A stretch of DNA of 64,000 nt from DASVFB01 sp963766345 (lineage in GTDB: Bacteria; Actinomycetota; Thermoleophilia; Gaiellales; Gaiellaceae): contig CAVXZL010000007.1 in the NCBI GenBank assembly GCA_963766345.1, positions 1-64,000 of the forward strand. Reading direction: 5' to 3'. Shown one piece after another: positions 1-13,150 of this stretch. The stretch's first letter is position 1, and each line of letters begins with the position of its first letter. The notes below the pieces were generated by a model that worked only from the letters and a program-made list of their open reading frames with translations, did not search any database and was not told the origin of the DNA. Both the position numbers and the translations under genes were made by a program.

Positions 1-3002
<3,002 letters not shown>

Positions 3003-3210
3003 GAAAAGAACACGTTTCACCACTATGGAGTTTTCAAGGTGCGCTTGACCTGCGTTGCCGACATTCAAGCCGGCAGAGCGCCTGTCCCTCAAAACTCAAC
3101 AGCGTGTTCGAACGAGGTCGACGTATTTCCAGGCGAGACCGGACATCGGACGGTCTGACGACCATCGACGAGCCGGCCACACCCCCGGAGTAAGAGCTCC
3201 GGGATTCCCT
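3003..3210 (-). other. 16S-23S internal transcribed spacer without tRNA
   Basis: About 208 bases separate the two rRNA genes. I see no tRNA-Ile or tRNA-Ala cloverleaf on either strand. The spacer holds the 3' arm of the 16S processing stem (3091-3106) and a 12-base element, GAGTTTTCAAGG in plus-strand reading, at 3028-3039. The same element recurs in the 16S leader at 4915-4926 and resembles actinobacterial boxA/processing sequences. A tRNA-free spacer is common in actinobacteria. Confidence 0.85.
3091..3106 (-). repeat. 3' arm of 16S rRNA processing stem
   Basis: The plus-strand bases AAAACTCAACAGCGTG are the exact reverse complement of 4906-4921 in the 16S leader. In the precursor transcript the two 16-base segments can pair perfectly around the whole 16S RNA, with imperfect pairing continuing beyond (about 3107-3120 with 4892-4905). 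This is the expected layout of an RNase III-type processing stem. RNase III cleavage is inferred from family knowledge. Confidence 0.85.
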
Positions 3211-4760
<1,550 letters not shown>

Positions 4761-4796
4761 GATTGGTCTGCCGACCGAAGCCGGCAATCCTTTTCA

Positions 4797-4816
4797 CTTT
4801 GAGCTTGTGCTCAAAG
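4797..4816 (-). other. 16S leader hairpin
   Basis: In the leader upstream of 16S, CTTTGAGC and GCTCAAAG flank a four-base loop, giving a perfect 8-bp hairpin. A second short stem-loop built on GTCC-TTCG-GGAC lies just upstream at about 4820-4842. Both belong to the transcribed rRNA leader and are probably folding or processing elements. No T-tract follows, so they are unlikely to terminate transcription. Confidence 0.6.
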
Positions 4817-4905
4817 GTCACGTCCCGAAGGACATGACGGGTTCCTATGTCCGCTCAGCCCTCTGCAGTTAAGCCAGCAGAGCAGGCCGAGCGGTCTCGA
4901 ACGTT

Positions 4906-4926
4906 CACGCTGTTGAGTTTTCAAGG
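4906..4926 (-). promoter_or_regulatory. 16S leader: processing-stem 5' arm and boxA-like element
   Basis: Bases 4906-4921 are the exact complement of spacer bases 3091-3106 and form the 5' arm of the 16S processing stem. The overlapping CCTTGAAAACTC (4915-4926, reverse strand) is repeated upstream of 23S at 3028-3039. It resembles the boxA-type antitermination element of mycobacterial rRNA leaders. The pairing is seen directly; the antitermination role is inferred. Confidence 0.7.
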
Positions 4927-4950
4927 ACCGGCGCTGCTCTTCGGACGCGC

Positions 4951-4983
4951 AAAAAAGCCTCTGACTCGGTCGTGCAGAGGCTT
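4951..4983 (-). terminator. Rho-independent terminator after tyrS, upstream of the rRNA leader
   Basis: On the reverse strand AGCCTCTG and CAGAGGCT form a perfect 8-bp stem with an 11-base loop, followed by six T. It sits about 115 bases after the tyrS stop, so it fits as the tyrS terminator. It is also only 25 bases upstream of the boxA-like leader element, leaving no room for an rRNA promoter between them. Transcription of rRNA would have to start upstream and read through it. Confidence 0.8.
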
Positions 4984-5083
4984 CAGGGTGGAGTCGGAAT
5001 CTCGTATCCGGCTTCGCCCGAAGGCCTCCAAATTGTCTCGAGTGCAGGGACTTTCGTACGCCGTCCGTGTGGACAGCCCGGGG

Positions 5084-5112
5084 ACTATAGCAAGATTCAG
5101 GCAGCGTGGAAG
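5084..5112 (-). promoter_or_regulatory. candidate rRNA promoter
   Basis: On the reverse strand a TATAGT hexamer (5084-5089) lies 17 bases from a weak -35 match, CTTCCA (5107-5112), overlapping the last codons of tyrS. It is the best sigma-70-like match I could find between tyrS and the leader. The -35 is poor and transcription from here would cross the terminator at 4951-4983, so the call is tentative. Confidence 0.3.
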
Positions 5113-6245
5113 CGCACGAATCGGCGCTTGCCCGCCTGGAGCGTTGCGCCCTCGAGCCGCTCGCGCGGGACATCGAGATCCGTGATCGGCGCGCCGTCGA
5201 GCTTGACGCCGCCCTGCTGGATGAGGCGCCGCGCCTCACTCGTCGAGCCGAGCCCGAAGCGCTCCACGAGCAGCGCCGGCAGATGGACCGTCTCGCCGTC
5301 GGGCAGCGGTGCCTCCGGCACGTCGTCGGGCGCGCGGTGCTCGCGGACGACGCGCGTGAAGTGCTGCTCCGCGCGGGCGGCGGCTTCAGGCCCGTGCCAC
5401 TTCTCCACGAGCCCGCGGGCGAGTGCGAGCTTCGAGCTCATCGGATCGCCGGCCGCCGGCTCCCTGCGGAGGCAGATGTCCCACCACTGCGGGAGCAGCT
5501 CGTCCGGAATCGACATGACCTTGCCGAACATCTCCTCCGGCGGGTCCTGCACGGCGATGTAATTGCCCTTCGACTTGGACATCTTCTCCTCGCCGTCGAG
5601 GCCGATGAGGAGCGGAAACGTCATCACGACCTGCGGCTCCTGGCCGTACTGCGACATCACGTCGCGGCCGGCGAGCAGGTTGTAGAGCTGGTCGGTCCCT
5701 CCCACCTCGATGTCCGCCTCGATCGCAACCGAGTCGTACGCCTGCATGAGCGGGTAGAGGAGCTCCGACAGCGAGATCGGCGCGTGCGCGGAGAAGCGCT
5801 TCGCGAAGTCGTCGCGCTCGAGCAGCCGCGCCACGGTCAGCGTGCGGCAGAGGCGCACCACCTCTTCGTACGTGAGCTTGCCGAGCCACTCGCCGTTGAA
5901 GCGGATCGTCGTCCGCTCCGGGTCGATGATCCGGTACGCCTGCTGTTCGAACTCCTTCGCGTTCGCGTCCAGCACCTCGCCCGGCAGCACTGGCCGCTCG
6001 GCGGAGCGACCCGACGGGTCACCGATGCGCGCGGTGTAGTCGCCGACGATCAGGACGATCTCGTGGCCTTCCTCCTGGAAGGCGCGCAGGTTTTCGAGCG
6101 CGTACGCGAAGCCGAGGTGGAGGTCGGGCGACGTCGGGTCGATGCCGAGCTTGATCCGCAACGGCCTCCCGAGCTTCAACTTCGCCTCGAGCGCGCCCTC
6201 CGGAAGGACGTCGACGGCGTTCCGGGTGAGCTCCGCGATGGCCAT
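5097..6245 (-). CDS. tyrS: tyrosyl-tRNA synthetase (TyrRS)
   Basis: Charges tRNA-Tyr with tyrosine in the cytoplasm. The 382-residue protein has the class I Rossmann fold with HLGF at residues 43-46 (HIGH signature). KMSKS stands near residue 228 in the context GEEKMSKSKGN. A C-terminal S4 RNA-binding domain (SEARRLIQQGGVKLDG) spans roughly the last 60 residues. The HLG variant and length fit the TyrZ-like bacterial subtype. The ATG start overlaps the TGA of the upstream S9 peptidase gene (TGATG), so translation is probably coupled. A T-tract terminator follows at 4951-4983. I see no T-box, although tyrS is often T-box regulated in other phyla. Confidence 0.95.
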   Translation of the reverse strand: MAIAELTRNAVDVLPEGALEAKLKLGRPLRIKLGIDPTSPDLHLGFAYALENLRAFQEEGHEIVLIVGDYTARIGDPSGRSAERPVLPGEVLDANAKEFEQQAYRIIDPERTTIRFNGEWLGKLTYEEVVRLCRTLTVARLLERDDFAKRFSAHAPISLSELLYPLMQAYDSVAIEADIEVGGTDQLYNLLAGRDVMSQYGQEPQVVMTFPLLIGLDGEEKMSKSKGNYIAVQDPPEEMFGKVMSIPDELLPQWWDICLRREPAAGDPMSSKLALARGLVEKWHGPEAAARAEQHFTRVVREHRAPDDVPEAPLPDGETVHLPALLVERFGLGSTSEARRLIQQGGVKLDGAPITDLDVPRERLEGATLQAGKRRFVRFHAA

Positions 6246-8119
6246 CAGAGACCTTTTACCTTCACGCGCGCGACGCGGTCGGCGGGCTCGAAGCCGAAGA
6301 CCTGCCCGAAGAACGAGAGCGCGATCGAGACGATGCGGATTGCGGTCTCGCGCCGACGGAAGCCGTGGCCTTCCCCCTCGAGCGGCACGTACAGGTGCGG
6401 CACGTCGTTCCGCTCGAGCGCCTCGACGATCTCCTCCGCCTGGGCCGGCGGCACGACCTTGTCCTCGAGTCCCTGAGCGATCAGCACCGGCGCCTTGATC
6501 CGGTCCGCGTGCGTGACGGGCGAGCGCTCGCGATAGACGTCGAGCGCCTCGGGCAACGGGCCGAGGAGCCAGTCCATGTAGCGCGACTCGAACTTGTGCG
6601 TCGTCTCGGCGAACGTCACGAGGTCGGTGACGCCGAAGTTGGAGACGCCGGCGGCGAAGACGTCGCTCAGCGCGAGCGCGAGCAGCGTCGTGTAGCCGCC
6701 CGCGCTGCCGCCGACGATCGAGCAGCGCGCCGGGTCGACCTCCCCGGTCTCGGCGAGATGGCGGGCGCAGGCGATGCAGTCCTCGAGGTCGACGACGCCC
6801 CACTGGCGCTCGAGGAGCTCGCGGTATGGGCGGCCGAAGCCGGTCGACCCGCCGTAATTGACGTCGACGACCGCCCAGCCGCGCGAGGTGTAGAACTGAA
6901 TGAAGAGGTGGAACGCGAGCTTCGCCTGCGAGGTGGGGCCGCCGTGGATGACGACGCGCAGCGGTGGTTTCTCGCCTTCCGGCGCCTCGTACTCGGCGTT
7001 CGTCGGCGGATAGAAGAACGCGTGCGCCGTGCGACCGTGCGACTCGAACTCGATCGCGCGCCCCTCCGAGACCGAAGCCGGATCGATCCGCGGCGCGTTC
7101 TGACGCACGACGGTCTCGTACGTTCCGCTCTCGGAGTCGACCACGTGGATCCCGACCGGCTCGGTCGGCGTTCCGGCGAGGATCGCGAACCGGTTTCCGT
7201 GCGCGGTCACGTACGGCATCGACGCCGTAAACGGAAGCTCGAGCCGTTCGAGCTCGCCCGTCCCCGGGTCGAGCACGGCGAAGGAGTGCAGGCCGCGCTC
7301 GACCAGCGTGCACGCGATCCGTCCGTTCTCGAGGAAGTCGTACGTGCGCATGCCGAAGACCCACTGCGGATAGCCGAGCTCGGCCTCGAGCGCGGTCAGC
7401 CGCTCGCCGTCGCGATAGAGGTTCCACCAGCCGTCGCCGGCGTCGGAGACCCAGTGGAGCGCGCCGTCCGGCCCCCACTCCGGCTGGAACACCGCCTCGT
7501 CCTCGCCGCCTGCGACCTTCTCGCCGTCGACCCACAGCTCGCAGCCGATGAACGGCAGCAGCGGATGATCCCAGGCGAGGTACGCGAGGCGGCCGTCGGG
7601 CCCAACGCGCGGCGCCGCGTAGAAGTCGCGGCCGCTGTGCACCACCTCGGGCTCCCCGCCTTCCACCGGGAACGACACCAGCTCGTTGACGATCTCGGCG
7701 CCGTGGGACTCGCGGACGCAGACGACACGACCGCTTGCGACGAAGCCGTCGGCGTAGCGCAGCGCGTTCGGCTCGGCCGGCTCCGGCGTGACCGGCCTCG
7801 GCTTTCCGTCCTCGACGCGGTACACGCGCCCGTCGGCGAAGCTCGACGCGAAGATCGCGCCGCCGCCGGTCCACACCGCGCCGCCCCCGTACTCGTGCAC
7901 GCGCGTGCGCGCGTCGAAGTCAGCGGGAGCGAACTCCTCTCCGTTGCGGACGAGCGCGGAGCGGCCCGCCTGCGCCGGTCGGGGCTCGAGCCACACCAGG
8001 CCGCCGGCGTCGAAGTCGACGATCGTGTAGCCGAAGAACGGATCGCCGGTCGACGCCGCGTCCTCGATGGAGATCGGCGAAGCCCACGCGCCGTAGGGTG
8101 CGATGCGCTTCGACGCCAC
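6245..8119 (-). CDS. S9-family serine peptidase (acylaminoacyl-peptidase / prolyl oligopeptidase-like)
   Basis: A predicted cytoplasmic peptidase of 624 residues with no signal peptide. The N-terminal half reads as a WD/beta-propeller-like region; the C-terminal 250 residues are an alpha/beta hydrolase. The nucleophile elbow GGSAGG is near residue 469, the acid lies in QGLEDKVVPP near 552, and the histidine in GEGHGF near 584. This order and spacing are typical of S9C peptidases, which release N-terminal residues or short peptides. The start ATG at 8119 gives the usual family length. The stop overlaps the tyrS start by one base. The exact substrate cannot be read from sequence. Confidence 0.9.
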   Translation of the reverse strand: MASKRIAPYGAWASPISIEDAASTGDPFFGYTIVDFDAGGLVWLEPRPAQAGRSALVRNGEEFAPADFDARTRVHEYGGGAVWTGGGAIFASSFADGRVYRVEDGKPRPVTPEPAEPNALRYADGFVASGRVVCVRESHGAEIVNELVSFPVEGGEPEVVHSGRDFYAAPRVGPDGRLAYLAWDHPLLPFIGCELWVDGEKVAGGEDEAVFQPEWGPDGALHWVSDAGDGWWNLYRDGERLTALEAELGYPQWVFGMRTYDFLENGRIACTLVERGLHSFAVLDPGTGELERLELPFTASMPYVTAHGNRFAILAGTPTEPVGIHVVDSESGTYETVVRQNAPRIDPASVSEGRAIEFESHGRTAHAFFYPPTNAEYEAPEGEKPPLRVVIHGGPTSQAKLAFHLFIQFYTSRGWAVVDVNYGGSTGFGRPYRELLERQWGVVDLEDCIACARHLAETGEVDPARCSIVGGSAGGYTTLLALALSDVFAAGVSNFGVTDLVTFAETTHKFESRYMDWLLGPLPEALDVYRERSPVTHADRIKAPVLIAQGLEDKVVPPAQAEEIVEALERNDVPHLYVPLEGEGHGFRRRETAIRIVSIALSFFGQVFGFEPADRVARVKVKGL

Positions 8120-8136
8120 GCCGTATTGATAACGGG

Positions 8137-8838
8137 TCAGAACACGTAGGGCACGAGCGACTGTGCGCCGAGGGCGTACCAGACGCCGAACGCGAGGCTC
8201 ACCACGCCGAGCACCGGCGCCACGTGCGCGAACGACCGGCGGACGCGCGGGCGCGACAGCGTCAGCCCGAAGCCGCTCGACAGGAGCGACATCGAGACCG
8301 CGGTGAAGAACGCGAACACGCCGAGCGACACGATCGCGAGCGCGTGATCGGGGATCGACGCGAGGAGCAGGATGCCGACGCCCGCGGTGCCACCGATCCC
8401 GTGCACGAGGCCGATCGCGTACGCCTGCAGCGGCGTGCGCGCGCCGTGCGAGTGGCGGTCGCCGTCGTGCTCGTGCACCTGGACGTGGAAGCGACCGCGG
8501 CGCCAGCGGTTCAACAGCGCGACTGCGAGCACGACGATCATCACGCCGACGGCCGTCTCGGCGTCGCGCTGCACCGTCTCCGGCAGGTACGCCTTGTAGA
8601 GCACGATCGGCACGCCGAAGACGAAGAGGCTCGTTCCGTGGCCGAGCCCCCAGACGAAGCCGAGCCGGGCCGCGCTGCGTGCCGCACGCTCCTTCCCGGA
8701 CGCGATGAGCGTCGTCACAGCGGCGAGATGGTCGGGATCAGTCGCGTGGCGCAGGCCGAGGACGAGCGCGACCGCGACGACCACGAGCAGCGTCGCGCCG
8801 TCGGACATGGTGGCGATCCTGTCGTCGAGGCCGAACAT
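8137..8838 (-). CDS. NicO-family nickel/cobalt transporter-like membrane protein
   Basis: A 233-residue membrane protein with about six hydrophobic segments. Near the N-terminus RHATDPDHLAAV matches the histidine/aspartate signature of the NiCoT/NicO transporters (HAxDxDH), which binds the metal. A short His/Asp/Glu-rich loop (VHEHDGDRHSHG) separates the two halves, and the second signature region is GLVHGIGGTAGVG. The ATG start overlaps the stop of the upstream gene (TGATG). With the larger NicO protein just upstream it may form a two-part transporter. The direction of transport is not evident. The family call is firm; the metal is inferred. Confidence 0.85.
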   Translation of the reverse strand: MFGLDDRIATMSDGATLLVVVAVALVLGLRHATDPDHLAAVTTLIASGKERAARSAARLGFVWGLGHGTSLFVFGVPIVLYKAYLPETVQRDAETAVGVMIVVLAVALLNRWRRGRFHVQVHEHDGDRHSHGARTPLQAYAIGLVHGIGGTAGVGILLLASIPDHALAIVSLGVFAFFTAVSMSLLSSGFGLTLSRPRVRRSFAHVAPVLGVVSLAFGVWYALGAQSLVPYVF

Positions 8839-10151
8839 CACGTCACCTTCGGGATCGCGTGGACCGTCATCAGCACACCGGCTACGAGGATGACGGCGGC
8901 GCTCAGCGCGGGCAGCGCGCGCAGCAGGCGGCCGTCGAACTTCGCGCGAGCGAACACGCGCTTCGCGAGCACCGCGACGAGGCCGACGCCGGTGATCGAG
9001 AGAGCGAGCCCGAGGCTGAAGGCGACGATCAGCAGCAGCCCGAACGCCACGCGGTGAAGGGAGATCGCCGCGAGCAGGACGACGAGCGCCGACGGGCACG
9101 GGAGCAGTCCTCCCGAAACGCCGACGGCGAACAGCGAGCGGAAGCTCGGCGCGTCGTCCTCGCGGTCGTGGTGATGGTGGTGATGATGGTGATGGCCGTG
9201 GCTGTGCGCGCGGGCGTGCCGCCAGCGCGAGCCGAAGACCGAGACGCCGATCGAGACGACGAGCAGGCCCGACGCGAGGTTCAGCCACGGGTAGAGCTGA
9301 TCCGGCACGACGAACTGCGACAGCGCGAGCGTCACGAGGCCGAGCGTGAAGACGCCGACGGTGTGCGTCGCGGTGACGATCAACCCGAGCAGCGCCGCGT
9401 GCCACGGCGTGCCGCGGCGGCCGACGAGGTACGCGGTGACGATCGACTTCCCATGCCCAGGCGAGAGGGCGTGCGCGGCGCCCCAGAACAGCGCGGCCGC
9501 GAGCGATGCGAGGACGACCCAGAAGCCGACGTGCTCGCGTCCGACGAGCTGCGCGAAGCCCGAGTCGGCGACGCGGTCGGGCGCCTGCAGCGAGCTGCCG
9601 CTCGTGAGCGTCGGCGGCGGGGCGCTCGTCGGCGCGACCGTCGCGTGCACCGACGTCACGTCGAGCGGCGAGGAGAGCAGGCTCTTCGGATACGCGCGCA
9701 GCTCGTCGCTCGCGCTGCGCGCGTTCCGGCCGACGACGATCTCCTTCCAGCCGATGCGGCCGGCGTAGTTCGTGTCGCGGTAGACGACCGCGGTCGAGCC
9801 GTCGATGTCTGGCCCGCGCAGCAGCACCTCGAGGCGCGTCGTGCGAAGGCCCGCCGCGCCGGCGGGATGCGCAAGCGCCGTGGCGGCAGGCGTCAACGCC
9901 GCGTGCCTGCCGTCGAGCGTGAGCTCGGCGCCGCGTGCGATGCGGTGCGCGTACGACTGCGCGTCGATGCGTCCGGCCTGGAAGGTCGGGATCTCCGCGA
10001 GGTCGAGCACGTAGACGACGTAGAGGCGGTGACCCGAGACCTCGACGCGGCTGAAGCGGTTGATCGTGAAGTTGCCGAGCGGGTGCGCCGACGCGGCGAC
10101 CGGAACGGCGAGCGCAGCGAGCGCCACGAGGATGACGACGAGGCGCTTCAT
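8838..10151 (-). CDS. NicO-family (RcnA-like) transporter with secreted N-terminal domain
   Basis: A 437-residue protein. A signal peptide (MKRLVVILVALAALAVPVAASA) precedes an extracytoplasmic domain of about 190 residues. A six-helix NicO domain follows, with AHALSPGHGKSIVTAY near residue 250 and SGGLLPCPSALVVLL in the second half. A cytoplasmic or periplasmic loop has nine consecutive histidines after HSHG (encoded near 9165-9200), a typical metal-buffering stretch. The start ATG overlaps the stop of the TPR gene (ATGA), and the stop overlaps the start of the second NicO gene. The secreted domain fused to NicO is common in actinobacteria next to DUF4331 genes. Nickel/cobalt is the likely cargo. 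Confidence 0.85.
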   Translation of the reverse strand: MKRLVVILVALAALAVPVAASAHPLGNFTINRFSRVEVSGHRLYVVYVLDLAEIPTFQAGRIDAQSYAHRIARGAELTLDGRHAALTPAATALAHPAGAAGLRTTRLEVLLRGPDIDGSTAVVYRDTNYAGRIGWKEIVVGRNARSASDELRAYPKSLLSSPLDVTSVHATVAPTSAPPPTLTSGSSLQAPDRVADSGFAQLVGREHVGFWVVLASLAAALFWGAAHALSPGHGKSIVTAYLVGRRGTPWHAALLGLIVTATHTVGVFTLGLVTLALSQFVVPDQLYPWLNLASGLLVVSIGVSVFGSRWRHARAHSHGHHHHHHHHHDREDDAPSFRSLFAVGVSGGLLPCPSALVVLLAAISLHRVAFGLLLIVAFSLGLALSITGVGLVAVLAKRVFARAKFDGRLLRALPALSAAVILVAGVLMTVHAIPKVT

Positions 10152-11437
10152 GCGTGCCTCCTCGCGACCGGCGCCCAGAGCACCGAGAAGTGCGGGTTCA
10201 GTTGCAGCGCGCGGCGGAACCACGTCTGCGACGCCGCGCGATTGCCGAGGCAGCGCTCGATCATCCCGCGGTGGAAGAGCTTGAGCGCGTCGTGCGTTCC
10301 GAGCCGGAGCGCGCGCCGTGAGTACTGCCGGGCTTCCCCGCAGCGGCCGTTCCGCTCGAGCGCCCACGCGAGCACGTCGTCGCCGTCGATCGACGGCCGC
10401 TCACGCCGCGCCAGGCGTGCGAGAGCGAGTGATGCGCGGAGCCGAATGCCGTGGTCGACGTCGAAGAGCGCCGTCTCGAGATCCGTCTTGACGCCGTTCG
10501 CGACGAGCAGCCGCTCGATCACGCCGATCAGCGCGTACTGCCGGCGCGCCTGCGCGGGCCGGCCGCTCACGCAGTACAGGTCACCGAGCATCGCCACGTA
10601 CTGCGGCAGCGGGATCCTGTTGACGGCCGCGTGCTCGGACGCGATCGCCGCGCCGACGTGTCCCTGCGCGAACTGAGCCCAGGCGAGCGCGTCGTACGCA
10701 AGCGCGTAGTCCGGGAATGCACGCAGCGCGGCGCGAGCCTCGGCAGCTGCGCCCGAGATGCGGCCGACGGAGAAGTAGACCTTGCTGAGCTGGACGTGCG
10801 TCCACGCCGCGGTCTCCCCCTGCCCCTCGGCCGCGTCGGCCGCGAGCTTCAGCGCGTCGATCGCGCCGGGAACGTCGCCGATCAGATACCGCGCGTGTCC
10901 GATCCGCGAGTACGAGGAAACGTCGGGCTTCGTGCTCGCCATGGCATCGAAAGCGCGGAAGCCCTCGCGATAACGGCCGAGCTCGACGAGGGCGTCGCCG
11001 ATGACGCCGTAGTTCCGTGCCGTCGTAGGCGAGATCGCCTGCGCGCGCCGGCCGAGCACGAGCGCGTCGCGGAAGCGGTGACGAGAGAGCGCGAGCGAGC
11101 CGAGGCCGCTCGTCGCGATCAGGTCGTGCGGCGCGAGCTTCAGCGCGCGGCGCAGCGCCTCTCCCGACTTCGTGTAGTAGGTCGGATCGCCGGTCTCGCG
11201 CGCGCTCTGCTGGTACGCGAGACCGAGCCTGTCGAGCGCGGTGGGGTCGTACGGGTTCGCGCGCACTTCCGCCTGCGCCTTCGCGACGACCTCCGCCGTG
11301 GTCTGCGGTGCGAGCCGCGCCACCGCGGCCACGGGGCTCGCGCTCGAGGAGGAGTCGTGCAGCACACCTCCGAGCAGGAGCGCGACCGCGGTCATCCCCG
11401 CCGCCGCCGCTCCGAAGATCAATCTCTTTCCGCTCAC
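10148..11437 (-). CDS. TPR-repeat protein with N-terminal membrane anchor
   Basis: A 429-residue protein with one N-terminal hydrophobic helix (IFGAAAAGMTAVALLLGGVL), probably an anchor or uncleaved signal. Consecutive tetratricopeptide repeats follow from about residue 50 to the end; recognisable units include ANPYDPTALDRLGLAYQQ and the closing unit LGNRAASQTWFRRALQLNPH. TPR arrays scaffold protein-protein contacts, so this may organise the DUF4331 protein with the NicO transporters. It lies in one operon with them: its stop overlaps the next start by ATGA. No enzymatic motif is visible. Confidence 0.8.
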   Translation of the reverse strand: MSGKRLIFGAAAAGMTAVALLLGGVLHDSSSSASPVAAVARLAPQTTAEVVAKAQAEVRANPYDPTALDRLGLAYQQSARETGDPTYYTKSGEALRRALKLAPHDLIATSGLGSLALSRHRFRDALVLGRRAQAISPTTARNYGVIGDALVELGRYREGFRAFDAMASTKPDVSSYSRIGHARYLIGDVPGAIDALKLAADAAEGQGETAAWTHVQLSKVYFSVGRISGAAAEARAALRAFPDYALAYDALAWAQFAQGHVGAAIASEHAAVNRIPLPQYVAMLGDLYCVSGRPAQARRQYALIGVIERLLVANGVKTDLETALFDVDHGIRLRASLALARLARRERPSIDGDDVLAWALERNGRCGEARQYSRRALRLGTHDALKLFHRGMIERCLGNRAASQTWFRRALQLNPHFSVLWAPVARRHA

Positions 11438-11458
11438 GCTCTCTCCTTCAGCCGGGGC

Positions 11459-11490
11459 GGAGGGGCCCGCCGGCTGAGCCGGGCCCCTCC
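11459..11490 (-). terminator. strong hairpin between DUF4331 and TPR genes
   Basis: GGAGGGGCCC and GGGCCCCTCC form a perfect 10-bp stem with a 12-base loop, in the 80-base gap between the two genes. There is no T-tract on either side. It may be an intercistronic mRNA stabiliser or a partial terminator that lets DUF4331 be made in excess of the downstream membrane proteins. The hairpin is seen directly; the role is inferred. Confidence 0.6.
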
Positions 11491-11517
11491 ACCGTCTTGC
11501 GAATCACGTCGAGCCGC

Positions 11518-13038
11518 TTAAGGGACCTCGTAGCCCTGGTGCGGGGACGCGACGTACGGGAACGTGCTCGAGAACGGCACGTCGTTCGCATCGACGCCGT
11601 CGCCGACGAGATCGTTCGGGCTCTTGTCGGGCAGGCCGAGGGCGGCGGCCAGGATCGGCCCGTAGCCCTGAGCGACCGCGCGGAGCTCGATGTCGATGAT
11701 GTCGTCGCCGAGACGCCGGCCGTTCGGGAACCCGCAGAAGTCGCCTGCGAGCACCGCCATGCGGTCCTGCGGCGCCGGGCTCGCCGTACCTCCCGGACAC
11801 GCGCCGGCTGCGCCCGGCTTGATCGCCGTGTTCAGCCTCAGCAGGTCGGCGTCGGTGTCGCCCGTGAAGTTCAGCCCGGGCACGCCCGTGAGCAGAACCG
11901 CTTTCAGGTCACTGCGGCCCGTCGTGTCGACGTGCTGCAGCGCGCCGCCGGGATGGCCCGGAGGAGGCGGGGCGCCGTAGAGCAGGTTGATGACTCCGGC
12001 GAGCTCGGGGCTCGTGTAGCGATCCTCGAACTGCGCGTCGTTCTCGGGCTCCGAGCGGTTCCAGTAGTCCTTCTGCCCGAGCGGGATGATCACCTCGTTG
12101 ATCAGCGGGTTGCCGAGGCGCGAGACCTGCACCCACGGACCGTGGCCGTCCTTCGTGCCGTCGTTCTTGAGGACGGTCTCCTTCTCGCGGCTCGCACTCG
12201 CGTAGATGCCGATCGTCGGGTGCTCGACGTCCGTGAGCTGTGAGATCGGAACCTGCAGCTCGATCGAGTGCGTGTTGTAGTTCGTCAGCGCGTCCACACC
12301 CGCCTCCGGAGCGAGCGGGATGAGGTGGAACGAGTTGAACGGACGCAGACCACCGAGGTCGAAGATCGAGCCGAGGTCGACGTAGAACGGGTCGTCGCGC
12401 TGACCGGCGAAGACCTTCACCCCGCCGCCGAGGTTCGTCACGGCGGCCGCCGCGAGGCTGTCGTAGTTCGGAGTCGTCCGCGGCCCGACGTTGTCGGGCG
12501 GCGTCGAGACGTCCGTCCCGAGCATGACCGGCTTGTTCTTGCCGCCCTCCTCGACCTTGCCGTCCTTCTCGAAGTGGACGAACGTGACGTCGTAGGTCTG
12601 CGGGCGATTCCAGTCCGGGTCGTTCAGCGACGTGATCGGCCCCGTTCCGTAGAGGAACGTGTTCGGGTTCCGCGTCGCGGTGTGGAAGCGGAACTGGTAG
12701 CCGACGTCATCCTTGCCGTCCCCGTTGTTGTCGACCTTGATCTCGTAGAGGACGGAGTCGTCGAAGCTGTAGAAGTTCGGCCCGCTGGCCGGCGCTTCGA
12801 GCGGGATGTAGTTGGCGACGATCGTGACCTTGCTCGTGTCGTCGGGGCTGACGAACGCGTAGAGGTCGGTGTTGTCCGCACGCGGGTCCTGGCTGATCAG
12901 CGGCGCCTCTGAATGGCTCGACGCCTTCGCGGCGTGCGGGCCTGCGCCGTAGACGAGCAACAGGATGGTCGCTGCGAGGCCGGCCGTGAGAAACAGAACG
13001 GCCGAGAGCGGCTTGCGGACAGTTGCAGTTGGATGCAC
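11518..13038 (-). CDS. DUF4331 secreted protein
   Basis: A 506-residue secreted protein. A signal-anchor (KPLSAVLFLTAGLAATILLLVYG) is followed by SSHSEAPLISQDPRADNTDLYAFVSP-type sequence, the N-terminal hallmark of DUF4331 proteins. The rest is a beta-rich domain with many Asp/Asn loops such as DNNGDGKDDVGY that look able to bind calcium. I place the start at GTG 13038 because GGGAGGAGGG lies 8 bases upstream; an earlier in-frame start would lack this and begin in the palindromic region. It heads the TPR-NicO-NicO operon and is divergent from an ECF sigma gene. The molecular function of the family is not established. Confidence 0.85.
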   Translation of the reverse strand: MHPTATVRKPLSAVLFLTAGLAATILLLVYGAGPHAAKASSHSEAPLISQDPRADNTDLYAFVSPDDTSKVTIVANYIPLEAPASGPNFYSFDDSVLYEIKVDNNGDGKDDVGYQFRFHTATRNPNTFLYGTGPITSLNDPDWNRPQTYDVTFVHFEKDGKVEEGGKNKPVMLGTDVSTPPDNVGPRTTPNYDSLAAAAVTNLGGGVKVFAGQRDDPFYVDLGSIFDLGGLRPFNSFHLIPLAPEAGVDALTNYNTHSIELQVPISQLTDVEHPTIGIYASASREKETVLKNDGTKDGHGPWVQVSRLGNPLINEVIIPLGQKDYWNRSEPENDAQFEDRYTSPELAGVINLLYGAPPPPGHPGGALQHVDTTGRSDLKAVLLTGVPGLNFTGDTDADLLRLNTAIKPGAAGACPGGTASPAPQDRMAVLAGDFCGFPNGRRLGDDIIDIELRAVAQGYGPILAAALGLPDKSPNDLVGDGVDANDVPFSSTFPYVASPHQGYEVP

Positions 13039-13046
13039 CTCTTGTG

Positions 13047-13056
13047 CCCTCCTCCC
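13047..13056 (-). promoter_or_regulatory. ribosome binding site deciding the DUF4331 start
   Basis: GGGAGGAGGG on the reverse strand is an unusually strong Shine-Dalgarno match, 8 bases from GTG 13038. It supports that start over longer in-frame options reaching to 13200. Confidence 0.8.
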
Positions 13057-13150
13057 GGTTGAGTACAGCGACCATTCGCTTGCCGTTTGGAATTGGTTCG
13101 AAAGGCGTGGGGATTGCGTAAAGGCGCCTGAAAAGAGGCACACGAAATTA

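Noticed and set aside
3003..3210. Possible tRNA in the 16S-23S spacer.
   Set aside because: No T-loop GGTTCGA-type element or cloverleaf on either strand.
5106..8149. Long open frames on the plus strand opposite tyrS and the S9 peptidase (about 450-600 codons).
   Set aside because: They are Arg-rich shadows of the reverse-strand genes caused by high GC. No domain is recognisable and the opposite strand has complete catalytic motifs.
9165..9205. The GTGATGGTGGTGATGATG tract considered as a microsatellite.
   Set aside because: It encodes the histidine-rich metal loop of the NicO protein on the reverse strand, typical for the family.
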